The notes under the pieces were generated by a model. It was not told where the DNA came from and did no database searches. It worked only from the letters and a program-made list of their open reading frames with translations. 31,708 nucleotides of DNA. Source: a virus. Shown piece by piece: positions 5,370 to 13,443 of the stretch (within the stretch, counting starts at the first letter, position 1; every line of letters begins with the position of its first letter). The stretch is taken from IMG/VR virus record IMGVR_UViG_3300032246_000353, positions 1 through 31,708 of that record; one strand, written 5' to 3'. The position numbers were made by a program, and so were the translations under genes.

Positions 5370-5445
5370 ATATTTCTATTATAAAAAATATTAATAATGC
5401 AAACCATAATGTTAATGCTATTTTTATGATTACTGATTCTTTCAT
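5359..5445 (-). CDS. 28-residue membrane peptide in lysis cassette
   Basis: MKESVIIKIALTLWFALLIF followed by FIIEIYVK: one long hydrophobic span with charged ends. The ATG overlaps the stop of the holin-like gene (ATGA), and the 3' end overlaps the endolysin start by 11 bases, so translation is probably coupled on both sides. It may be a second holin component or an antiholin; the position is the only evidence. Confidence 0.6.
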   Translation of the reverse strand: MKESVIIKIALTLWFALLIFFIIEIYVK

Positions 5446-5636
5446 TTTGTAAATTTATCTACTGTTGCAAGTCCACACCAAGCACATACTAAATAAAATA
5501 TTAAATCTGCTAAATGCTGGTCCTTAGTAAAGCAATAAACTCCAAATAGGATAAATGACCCTATAAAAGCCAAAGTTCTTTTATGGCTAATGCTTCCTCG
5601 TTCATCTGCCAACATATTTTTAATAAATTCTACCAT
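5442..5636 (-). CDS. Holin-like two-span membrane protein
   Basis: A 64-residue protein with a cytoplasmic-looking start (MVEFIKNMLADERGSISHKR) and two hydrophobic segments (TLAFIGSFILFGVYCF and LADLIFYLVCAWCGLATV). This layout, with the SxKR motif before the first span, is common in small holin-like proteins of Bacteroidota phages. Placed between the spanin-like and endolysin genes, it is the best holin candidate. It overlaps the end of the upstream gene by 17 bases. Confidence 0.6.
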   Translation of the reverse strand: MVEFIKNMLADERGSISHKRTLAFIGSFILFGVYCFTKDQHLADLIFYLVCAWCGLATVDKFTK

Positions 5637-6156
5637 AATATCCTATTGTATATTGATTAGTTGTTGCTCCAAAGGTAAATAAGCCCTTTTTAGGCACTTT
5701 AATTGCAAATCCAACTCCTACCCCCACTTTTTCATCAAAGCGTCTTAAATCGCCTAATAACCCCAAATAAAGCTCTATTTTGGAAGGTATTGTCTTAATG
5801 GTTTCTATTCTTATGGTCTTTTGGGTAAAATTGGAGAAATATGACCTACCTATTATCTTATTTTTAGATATGGTATCTTGGATAGATACATAGTTTTCCG
5901 TGTCGATACGGAAGGTATCTGAGTAAGCTCGTACAAACGAATAATCTTGAAGTATGCGTATAGTATCGTGAATGGTAGTAGTGTCTATGCCAACAACAAC
6001 AAAAGGGATAGAATCCCCTTTCTTATATTTTCTTATTGTGTCGTGCTTAACTAAAGTATCTATGTGCGTTAAGTAAGTAGGCTCAATAGCATCCCTTCCT
6101 TTAAAAATAAAAAAGATTAGTACTGCAACCAACAAAGTGATTACAACCTCTTTCAT
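5620..6156 (-). CDS. Membrane-anchored protein, spanin candidate
   Basis: A 178-residue protein with an N-terminal membrane anchor (VVITLLVAVLIFFIF, residues 4-18) and a large extracytoplasmic part with many Thr/Ile/Asp strands (DTTTIHDTIRIL, DTFRIDTENYVSIQDTI). It ends in an amphipathic beta-hairpin-like region (LYLGLLGD, VGVGVGFAIKVP, GLFTFGATTNQYTIGYYGRIY) that resembles outer-membrane strands. Such a layout could link inner and outer membranes as a spanin, which fits a Gram-negative host and the position next to lysis genes. There is no lipobox. The function is inferred from topology and context. Confidence 0.45.
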   Translation of the reverse strand: MKEVVITLLVAVLIFFIFKGRDAIEPTYLTHIDTLVKHDTIRKYKKGDSIPFVVVGIDTTTIHDTIRILQDYSFVRAYSDTFRIDTENYVSIQDTISKNKIIGRSYFSNFTQKTIRIETIKTIPSKIELYLGLLGDLRRFDEKVGVGVGFAIKVPKKGLFTFGATTNQYTIGYYGRIY

Positions 6157-6329
6157 TATTTGTATGATTTAGCTGCTTTCCAATAAAATCTAATAGCTAA
6201 AACACCTGAGACAATAGCGACCAAACTGGCTACGAAAGTAACAATAGGTTGGAAGTTAGTAAGGCTGATTCCAGCACTTGTGATACTTAGTACCATTCCG
6301 AAGTCAGCTTGACCGCTATGATTTGCCAT
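6156..6329 (-). CDS. 57-residue single-span membrane protein
   Basis: Starts MANHSGQADFGMVLSITSAG and has one strong hydrophobic segment (PIVTFVASLVAIVSGVLAI), then a basic tail (RFYWKAAKSYK). It overlaps both neighbours by one base (TAATG junctions at 6329 and 6156), so it is surely translated. It could be a holin or antiholin. It is too short for most ORF cutoffs. Confidence 0.7.
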   Translation of the reverse strand: MANHSGQADFGMVLSITSAGISLTNFQPIVTFVASLVAIVSGVLAIRFYWKAAKSYK

Positions 6330-6475
6330 TAGTCTAATTTTGCTTCCTCTACTGGAGGATTTTGTTCTGCATTCAATTTACCTAAAAACTGCAATAGGGG
6401 TAAGCCGTATTGAGTTGGGATTTGGTTAATGAATGTTTCTAAATCTTTTAATTGTTGTTCGTTAATTGTTATCAT
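6329..6475 (-). CDS. 48-residue hypothetical protein, first of lysis cassette
   Basis: A small soluble-looking protein (MITINEQQLKDLETFINQIP, ending NPPVEEAKLD) that I do not recognise. It follows the promoter candidate at 6491-6522, with the ATG at 6475, and overlaps the next gene in TAATG. It resembles the short leader genes often found before holins in Bacteroidota phages. Confidence 0.65.
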   Translation of the reverse strand: MITINEQQLKDLETFINQIPTQYGLPLLQFLGKLNAEQNPPVEEAKLD

Positions 6476-6490
6476 AGTATTGATTTTTTA

Positions 6491-6522
6491 CAAATATAAG
6501 ATTATTCTATTATAATTTACAA
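6491..6522 (-). promoter_or_regulatory. Promoter candidate for lysis cassette
   Basis: On the minus strand TTG (6522-6520), 21 bases, TATATTTG (6498-6491), then GTAAAAA. The start of transcription would be near 6484, giving a leader of under 10 bases before the ATG at 6475. The -33 part lies over the fibre stop codon. Confidence 0.55.
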
Positions 6523-9500
6523 TCCAGCTTTATCTAGCCTTTCTTTTAAATCTTGGTTTTGTTTAGATAGTTCTTGAATAGCTTTTAACATTGGTGTTAT
6601 TAATCTTGAATACTCAATACCAATCATTTTTTTTCCATCTTCAGTATCATCATAATTAATTAAGAAGTCTGCTATTGGTTGAGTATCTTCAGCTATTAAA
6701 CCATAGTTTAAATCTTCAAATGTTTCTTCAGTATAATTACCTTCTTCATCTTTTTTGCGATAATTAAATGTTACAGGGTTTAATTGATATAGCCAATCTA
6801 CTTTTGATACATTTATAATATTCTTTTTAGATGCACGAATAGAAGAAATACCACCAATGTAATAATCATTTGCTATGTATAATGTTCTAGCTGAACCACC
6901 TGTGCTATTATTATAAACTGCACTATTAAAAACAATTAAACCCCCACTTGTAATACGCATATATTCTGTGCTATTATTACCAGCCATAAACTTATAAGCG
7001 TTTGACTGAAATCTTGCACCAAAAAATGCCTCACTTGTAAATTCAAATCCTCCACCGCCTGTAAGTGTACCGTCTTTAATATTTATAGCACCCCCACTTG
7101 TAATACGCATTCTTTCGGTATCAGCAGATTTGAATATAACACCACCAGTATTAGAACCTACTTGAATAAAACTACCATCTTGATAAACATATCCTTTATC
7201 AGTACCACTTGCTCTAAACATTATACCTTGAGATGATGAACCATCTATAGTTAATGTAGTAGTAAAATAGTTTGCTGGACTACTTGTACCAATACCTACT
7301 AAACCTGCTGAGGTTATACGCATTCTTTCGCTTCCATTGGTAACAAATGCCATAGCACCTGTTGTTAATTTATTCTCAAATGCTGCATTACCTGCTCCAT
7401 CTATACCTATTGTAACTGTTGAACTGTTAGTTGATGATTTAAATGCAATTGTAGAAAATACTTGAGTTGATTCTACTAACATTACATCAGTACCAGCAGT
7501 ATTGTATAAATGTAATAACTTACTAGGACTACTTGTACCAATACCTAATCTATTATTAGTAGCATCCCAAAAATGATTTGATGAACCTGTTACTGTGCTT
7601 GTACCATTAAAATATGTTACTTGACCACTTGTACCTGTGCCTGTTACTGGGTTAGTTAATGCGTTTTGTTTACCATTAAAAGTACTCCAATCAGTAGAAC
7701 TTAAAGCACCTCTATTTGTAGCACTAGCCGTTGGTATGTTTAAAGTAATTACAGGAGTTGTAGTACCAGTAGCCACGCTTGAAGAAACATCCGTTCCTGT
7801 TGTACCTAATGTTAAAGCTGCTACCGAAGTAACTGTTCCCACATTAGAAGTAAATCCGCTAGGATTAGAAGCTAAATAATAAACACTTGTATCAAGACTA
7901 AAAGTACCAGCAGCCGTCATTTTTACAAAAGAAGATGATGCGTAAGTTAACCCAGATAATGAAGTTAAATTAGTTGCCAAAGGTTGCCCACCTAAACCAG
8001 TTAAAGTATAAGTAGGAACGTTTAACACATTAGAAACTAAAGTAGCTGAACCACTAGAACCAGTTGTAGTTAAACTTGTGATTCTATTTGTATATGCAGT
8101 ATCCCAATTTGTAGCACTTGTAGTAGTAGGGATAACATAACCTGAAGTCAAACTAAATACCCCAGTTGTATTTGTATAAGTTAAACCAGTAGCACTAGAA
8201 CTTAAAGAAGTTAAAGTAATATAGTTAGAACCATTAGTAATTTGAGTATTGTTAGTTGGTATTGTTATAACCCCAGTTGTAGAGTTATATGCACCACTTC
8301 CAGCTACAAAACTTAAAGATGCTCTTGCTCTTACATCCGTATAGTATAAGTTAGTACCCTCTGCGATATTCGTAGTAGTACCAGCTACATTCTTCCATAA
8401 AGAAGATGCAGCATTGTATTGTAAAATGTTGTTATTAGCTACACTTGTTATTTGTACATCGTGTAATTCATCTAATTCATATCCGTTTTGTATTCTAACC
8501 TCTAAAACTCCTTGAGTTGGATGAGACCTAACAACAACCGCAACATAAACTAAATGAATAGGTGCTTGTGGCTTAGTAGAAGTATAAGTTCCAGCCGTTG
8601 TTCCACTTAAATACAACTGTGTACCATTTGCATAGGCTTGAGTGTCCATATTCTCAAGATTACCTATTACAGTTACAAAACCATTATTGTTGTTTGTTAA
8701 ATCAGCATTGATAAAACCATAAGTTTGAGCTGAAGTAGAATCAGATGTAGCTAAAGCCTTTGCCACAGTTGGTAAGTTGCCGTGTCCTCCATTGATATAA
8801 ACTATTGTACCCTTAGTTAAAGTTGCACCTGTTTCATTGTAAACCTCAGTAACTAAATTACTTGCTTGGGTAATTATAGATGGGAAAGTTATTAAAGAAC
8901 CATCTCCACCTACATATTGACTAGAAGTACCTGCAAATCCAATATTAATATTACCACTTGTAGTTACTGGGCTTCCAGTTATTGATAAAGCAGCCACAGA
9001 TTCAGTAATTCCTATTGAAGTTACAGTTCCATTATAAGTATCGTTACTTGTTATTGTAAAAGAAGGATAAGTACCACTAATTGATGTAGTTCCTGCACCA
9101 GTTAAAGAAACTGTTTGGTCAGGTGCTGAGTTTGTTATAACACCACTTGTAGAGTTATAACTTATTCCTGTACCTGCTGAGTTACTTAATCTTGCTCTAG
9201 CATCGGTATAATAAAGATTTGTCCCCTCAGTAATATTAGAAGTAGTTAAACTAACTGCTCCTGTAAATCCATTAACTGAAACTACCGCATCTGTATTATC
9301 TACTTGTTGCCAAGCAGTGCCATCAAATATTGCCCAATCACCAACAAACCAATCAGTAATGCCGTCTAAGTTAGTAGTACCAGCAACTGATACGATATAA
9401 TACCATCCAGCAGTTCCCACACCACTTGCTAATGCAGGTGTGTTAGTTGATGCGTTCCAAGTTCCTTTATATATTGAACCACCTATTAATCCGTTTATTT

Positions 9501-11247
9501 GATTTTGAACTTTACCAAAAGCAGTTAAAATAGAATCGGTAGCAGTAACAGTCCCTCCTGTAATATTAACGCCAGTTAAAACTTTTGCAGTAACTGCTGA
9601 GTTAACTAAAGAAGGATTAGTATAAGTTCCACTTAATTCGCCACCTGCTGCTATACCTGAAATAGTTGTTAGATATGTAGAGTTATCATAAGATACAGTT
9701 GTTCCTGAAACTTTAACAAACCCAGTTCCGTTTAATTGGTTTTGTTTTCCGTTAAATGTTGACCAATCAGCAGAAGTTAATAAACCAGTTACAGAACTAG
9801 AAGAAGTTGGTATTGCAGTTTGACTAGCAGCAGTTACTAGACCTTTGCCGTTAACAGTTATTGTAGGAACTGAAGTAGAAGTTCCATAAGCACCAACATT
9901 TGTATTTACAGTTGCTAAAATTAAAGTAGAACCTGAACCAACTACCGCACCAGTACCACCTGTTACAGTTATATCTGAACTTGTAAGATTACCTAATGTT
10001 AAAGCACTTTGCTTAGAATTAAATGTATTCCAATCAAATGAACCCAAATATCCATCGGTAGATGTATTTGCTTGTGAGATGCTAAATACACCAGTAGTAT
10101 TAGAATAACTTAATGGAGCAGTTGCACTTAAACTTGTTAGAGTAATATATGCAGCACCATTAGTTATTTGATTATTATTAGTAGGAATAGTAATTACTCC
10201 TGTTGTTGAATTGTAAGCACCTGAACCAGCAACAAATGAGTTAGAAGCTCTAGCTCTAACATCTGTATAATAAAGGTTAGTTCCTTCAGTTACTAAAGTT
10301 GTTGTATAATCACCTGATTGAGCAACCACTGCTCCAGTTCTACCAAATACGGAAGTAACCGCATCTGTGTTTATATCAGTCCAAGAAGCCGTTATTGTAC
10401 CACCACCTTGCTCATTTAATGTCAAAGTTTTAGTAGTAGTTCCAGTTACCGCAGCAGATGTTAAACTTCTATTATAAGCAGTGTCCCAAGTTGTTTGACT
10501 TGCAGTTGTAGGTATTCCGTACCCACTTGTAGTACTAAAAACACCAGTAGTATTTGTATAAGTTAATCCCGTCGCAGTAGAGCTTAAGGCAGTCAAAGGA
10601 ATAAAAGATGAAGGATTAGAAGCTAAATAATATGATGAATTATCATAACTTATTGTAGTTCCGCTAATCTTAACAAAACCAGTTCCGTTTAAAGCCGTTT
10701 GTTTATTATTGAAAGTAGTAAAATCAGTTGCAGCCAAATATCCATCTACCAAAGTAGTTGATTTAGCTATTGCAAAAGTTCTATTTGCTGATAAATCTCC
10801 ACCACCAGTCAAAGGAGCAGTAGTAGAAATAGTAGTTGCTTTTAAAGCCTTTGCATCTAAAGTAGATTCTAGTGGAATAACATAACCAGTATCTAAACCA
10901 AAAGCCAAAGTCCCTGCGGTAGTAATTGGATTGCCAGAAATAGTCATTCCAGTAGGAACTGAAGCATTTACGCTGGTTACAGTACCCACAAAACTTTCGG
11001 TATTATTAATCCAAGAACTTCCATTATAAACTAATGCTTGACCAGTTAATGGATTTGTAATTGTTACATCACCTAATTGAGTTAATGTATAATCGCCATC
11101 TTGTGCTATTACATTACCTGTTCTTCCAAACACAGAATAAACACCACTAGGCAAAGGATATGCACCACTAGGAGCTTCAATTATAATCGGCTCTTCGGTT
11201 ACATTAATCTCTATAATATCGTTGTTTACTATTATTTCTGTACTCAT
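6517..11247 (-). CDS. Long tail fibre with C-terminal S74 chaperone
   Basis: A 1576-residue Thr/Ser/Asn-rich fibre built of short repeated modules: SVFGRTGxV (38, 299), EGTNLYYTDxRAR (321 and two later copies), YNSTTGVITIPTNNxQITNG, and TFNxKQ units. Near the C-terminus come two LGIGTSSP-type segments. The last 108 residues are an S74 (endosialidase-type) intramolecular chaperone, SIRASKKNI at 1469, with Ser1469 and Lys1474 spaced as in the Ser/Lys dyad used for self-cleavage. It ends in a coiled coil (IQELSKQNQDLKERL). The chaperone drives trimerisation and is then usually cut off. The start overlaps the adaptor gene's stop (TAATG). This is the main candidate for host receptor binding. Confidence 0.85.
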   Translation of the reverse strand: MSTEIIVNNDIIEINVTEEPIIIEAPSGAYPLPSGVYSVFGRTGNVIAQDGDYTLTQLGDVTITNPLTGQALVYNGSSWINNTESFVGTVTSVNASVPTGMTISGNPITTAGTLAFGLDTGYVIPLESTLDAKALKATTISTTAPLTGGGDLSANRTFAIAKSTTLVDGYLAATDFTTFNNKQTALNGTGFVKISGTTISYDNSSYYLASNPSSFIPLTALSSTATGLTYTNTTGVFSTTSGYGIPTTASQTTWDTAYNRSLTSAAVTGTTTKTLTLNEQGGGTITASWTDINTDAVTSVFGRTGAVVAQSGDYTTTLVTEGTNLYYTDVRARASNSFVAGSGAYNSTTGVITIPTNNNQITNGAAYITLTSLSATAPLSYSNTTGVFSISQANTSTDGYLGSFDWNTFNSKQSALTLGNLTSSDITVTGGTGAVVGSGSTLILATVNTNVGAYGTSTSVPTITVNGKGLVTAASQTAIPTSSSSVTGLLTSADWSTFNGKQNQLNGTGFVKVSGTTVSYDNSTYLTTISGIAAGGELSGTYTNPSLVNSAVTAKVLTGVNITGGTVTATDSILTAFGKVQNQINGLIGGSIYKGTWNASTNTPALASGVGTAGWYYIVSVAGTTNLDGITDWFVGDWAIFDGTAWQQVDNTDAVVSVNGFTGAVSLTTSNITEGTNLYYTDARARLSNSAGTGISYNSTSGVITNSAPDQTVSLTGAGTTSISGTYPSFTITSNDTYNGTVTSIGITESVAALSITGSPVTTSGNINIGFAGTSSQYVGGDGSLITFPSIITQASNLVTEVYNETGATLTKGTIVYINGGHGNLPTVAKALATSDSTSAQTYGFINADLTNNNNGFVTVIGNLENMDTQAYANGTQLYLSGTTAGTYTSTKPQAPIHLVYVAVVVRSHPTQGVLEVRIQNGYELDELHDVQITSVANNNILQYNAASSLWKNVAGTTTNIAEGTNLYYTDVRARASLSFVAGSGAYNSTTGVITIPTNNTQITNGSNYITLTSLSSSATGLTYTNTTGVFSLTSGYVIPTTTSATNWDTAYTNRITSLTTTGSSGSATLVSNVLNVPTYTLTGLGGQPLATNLTSLSGLTYASSSFVKMTAAGTFSLDTSVYYLASNPSGFTSNVGTVTSVAALTLGTTGTDVSSSVATGTTTPVITLNIPTASATNRGALSSTDWSTFNGKQNALTNPVTGTGTSGQVTYFNGTSTVTGSSNHFWDATNNRLGIGTSSPSKLLHLYNTAGTDVMLVESTQVFSTIAFKSSTNSSTVTIGIDGAGNAAFENKLTTGAMAFVTNGSERMRITSAGLVGIGTSSPANYFTTTLTIDGSSSQGIMFRASGTDKGYVYQDGSFIQVGSNTGGVIFKSADTERMRITSGGAINIKDGTLTGGGGFEFTSEAFFGARFQSNAYKFMAGNNSTEYMRITSGGLIVFNSAVYNNSTGGSARTLYIANDYYIGGISSIRASKKNIINVSKVDWLYQLNPVTFNYRKKDEEGNYTEETFEDLNYGLIAEDTQPIADFLINYDDTEDGKKMIGIEYSRLITPMLKAIQELSKQNQDLKERLDKAGL

Positions 11248-11612
11248 TAGATTTGTGTTATATCTTGATAAACAATAAAGTTACCCCATATATATGTTTT
11301 GATATTCTCATTTGGGAATTGAATAGTCATATCATACACATAAGAACCAGCATCTATATTGACATCGTAATTAATTGTAATTTGATTTGAATCTATACCA
11401 CCAACTGTAATACCATCGGCTAAAGTCAATGTCATATCTGCATCTGCTGAATTTGGTCTCCTACGGACTTGTATTTCAACATTAGCACCTGTTAAATCAA
11501 TAGGCTCTGTATTAGCAGTTAATTGGAAAATTTGACTCCAAGTATTATTCTGCCAAATCTGAATATTATAATTTGCTGGTCTAAAATCAGCATTAGAAGG
11601 ATTACAAGACAT
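11247..11612 (-). CDS. Small beta-rich tail protein, fibre adaptor candidate
   Basis: A 121-residue beta-rich protein. The segment PIDLTGANVEIQVRRRP followed by GITVGGIDSNQITINYDVNI and SYVYDMTIQFPN resembles the N-terminal beta-sandwich of baseplate upper proteins (BppU_N-like), which attach receptor-binding proteins to the tail. The stop overlaps the fibre ATG, so the two are coupled and probably act together. A TAnnTTTG box lies 15 bases ahead of the ATG. Confidence 0.55.
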   Translation of the reverse strand: MSCNPSNADFRPANYNIQIWQNNTWSQIFQLTANTEPIDLTGANVEIQVRRRPNSADADMTLTLADGITVGGIDSNQITINYDVNIDAGSYVYDMTIQFPNENIKTYIWGNFIVYQDITQI

Positions 11613-11627
11613 TATTTACTATTTTTA

Positions 11628-11635
11628 CAAATTTA
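11628..11635 (-). promoter_or_regulatory. TAnnTTTG box (TAAATTTG) ahead of fibre genes
   Basis: TAAATTTG followed by GTAAAAA, 15 bases before the ATG at 11612. The same 15-base sequence is found before the connector gene (22491-22505). It could start a separate transcript for adaptor and fibre. No good -33 element seen. Confidence 0.4.
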
Positions 11636-12511
11636 CTAATTATTAAACAATTCTTTGTATTGATTAGATTCTCCCCAATAAGGATGTATAGTATAAGTAT
11701 TTTCCTTAGAATAGATAGAATTGTGAGATGTAAAGTGAACTCCGTGATTTATATGGATTGCCTCGTTTAAACTATCCCATTGTATTCTATTTAAACTTTG
11801 GGTTTCTATGCAACCACTATTAGTCCTTAAAGCATTAGGTAGAATCTTTAAACAATGCTCAATTGCATCATCAAACTTCATTGTCATTTGATGAAATGGC
11901 TCATCATCTTGATTCCTTTTTTGCCACCCTTCTTTATTCAATCCACCATAATTCATATTGGTTAAAACCTGCCCATTCTCAAAATCAGGAAAATCAAAAT
12001 ATCCCTTTGGATATAATACATCGTGCTCTAAAAAAGATACATAATCATAAACTCCCATTTCTTTAGCCGTGTACAAGCATTGCATTATTTGCAATAGTTG
12101 GTTTAAATGGCTTTGCGACCTATACCAACTAGAAACCGAATTAAAGGGGTTTTTAGGCATATCTTCCCAAAGGCAAGTAATTATATCAGCTTTACCCTCA
12201 GATGCGATTTTTACGCTATATAAAGAGCAATAAATGGCATTCCAAATGTCTTTATTGTTATTGTTAGAGTAAAATATACCTAATTTGTTAAACCCTGTTC
12301 TTGGTAGGTTAATTAATTCGCCTTCTCTAAATGCCCTAATAGTTACTTTGCCTTCGTGCTCATAACTCATTTCTAGGAACTTAACCTGCCCAACTTTAGG
12401 GTCGCCAATTATCTCATTAGTTACCCTCATCATTAATCTATCATTCTTTACTTTAGTACTTATAATTTCTGTACAATCTTTCCCTCCATAATTAGCAGAT
12501 ATTATTCTCAT
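11636..12511 (-). CDS. Putative glycosyltransferase, EHD motif
   Basis: A 291-residue protein with signs of a GT-A-like fold: a nucleotide-sugar-binding-like middle region and YVSFLEHDVLYPKGYF (157-172), where EHD (162-164) sits at the end of a hydrophobic strand in the position of the usual DxD. Conserved-looking polar elements follow (NYGGLNKEGW, TNSGCIETQ, HINHGVHF). I start it at the ATG at 12511, which forms an ATGA overlap with the upstream glycosyltransferase; the frame is open 13 codons further but that part overlaps. With its neighbour it probably transfers sugar to a phage or host acceptor. The acceptor is unknown; the Thr-rich tail protein just upstream is the obvious candidate. 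Confidence 0.55.
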   Translation of the reverse strand: MRIISANYGGKDCTEIISTKVKNDRLMMRVTNEIIGDPKVGQVKFLEMSYEHEGKVTIRAFREGELINLPRTGFNKLGIFYSNNNNKDIWNAIYCSLYSVKIASEGKADIITCLWEDMPKNPFNSVSSWYRSQSHLNQLLQIMQCLYTAKEMGVYDYVSFLEHDVLYPKGYFDFPDFENGQVLTNMNYGGLNKEGWQKRNQDDEPFHQMTMKFDDAIEHCLKILPNALRTNSGCIETQSLNRIQWDSLNEAIHINHGVHFTSHNSIYSKENTYTIHPYWGESNQYKELFNN

Positions 12512-13434
12512 AGAACTGTTGTTTTTGCTGTTTTTTCTATTAGTTCCCAATATTTATATGAACATCTTTTATAATCTAATTCTAGTTTCTCCCCATAAGG
12601 AAGTTTATTTACATAAATAGCTTTATAAAACATCCCTTCATTTTCTGAAGTTACCCCTGCATTATGATAGATATTACATTTATCCCAATCTTCAGGACTA
12701 CTTGTTGCCCAAGCAAAATCAAAGTCTTTGTGCATAATGCTTTCATATCCTAATTTCCAACCATTCCAAAGTACTGCCCACATATCAGCACACCATATTT
12801 GTAACTCGTGATAGTTAGGATTAGATTCTTTCTTTTTTACATTAAGTTCTGTTATTTGCTTAAATAATGCTTCACTATCTTTTTCTACATTATCCCAAAA
12901 CTTCCAATCTATTCCTTTCATTAAATATTGAGCACCTATTGAATTTAATTCGTTGTCTTTTATTAATTGTTTGTCTATGCCCACTATTTCACACATTAAA
13001 TCTAAGACATCTTCTCCTTTGCTCATTATATAATTATACCCTATGTAAAATCTAGTATCTGAACCATACCATTTATTATTGTAAAGAAACTCACCGAATA
13101 TCATTTGCTTTGTAAATACAATATCACAATCGTGATAAAAGATTGCCTTTTTAGATAACTCTGAATATTTGTAGAAATGTTGTTTAAGTATGTTTGGTCT
13201 TATTGATGAAATATAAAATGAATTTTCTCTAGTATCATCATAGAAAAAGAATCTTGCTGCATACCCATTGGCAAGTTTACTCCATTCATCTGTTATTATG
13301 CCATTTTCTTTCCAGCATACTATATCAACATTATTTAGATTAATGCCGACATAAATAAAGTTATTTAACATTACCTCAACTTGCCACGCATAGTATAACG
13401 TTGCTGGTTGAGCACATACATATTGTAGTTCCAT
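12508..13434 (-). CDS. Putative peptidyl glycosyltransferase (HPAT/SerGT-like)
   Basis: A 308-residue protein with FYHDCDIVF (99-107): D102-x-D104 is a DxD motif after a hydrophobic strand, as in GT-A glycosyltransferases. The order of elements matches what I know of hydroxyproline O-arabinosyltransferases and peptidyl serine galactosyltransferases: an early WQ (YYAWQVEVML), an IRPNILKQHF helix before the DxD, GAQYLMKGIDW in the middle, ADMWAVLWNGWKLGYE and IYHNAGV near the end. These enzymes act on Ser/Pro/Thr-rich proteins, and the gene directly upstream codes a Thr-rich tail protein. There is no signal peptide or membrane span, so it acts in the cytoplasm. The family link is by eye and needs a profile search. 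Confidence 0.6.
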   Translation of the reverse strand: MELQYVCAQPATLYYAWQVEVMLNNFIYVGINLNNVDIVCWKENGIITDEWSKLANGYAARFFFYDDTRENSFYISSIRPNILKQHFYKYSELSKKAIFYHDCDIVFTKQMIFGEFLYNNKWYGSDTRFYIGYNYIMSKGEDVLDLMCEIVGIDKQLIKDNELNSIGAQYLMKGIDWKFWDNVEKDSEALFKQITELNVKKKESNPNYHELQIWCADMWAVLWNGWKLGYESIMHKDFDFAWATSSPEDWDKCNIYHNAGVTSENEGMFYKAIYVNKLPYGEKLELDYKRCSYKYWELIEKTAKTTVL

Positions 13435-13443
13435 AGGTTGTTT

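Noticed and set aside
7637-7879. Plus-strand frame inside the fibre gene, and other plus-strand frames (875-1120, 11863-12066, 17836-18102, 24124-24453, 29252-29551)
   Set aside because: They lie opposite strongly supported minus-strand genes and show only complementary low-complexity patterns. There is no sign of any gene on the plus strand.
12511-12550. Longer N-terminus for the second glycosyltransferase
   Set aside because: The extra 13 residues overlap the upstream gene; the ATGA junction at 12508-12511 is a better start.
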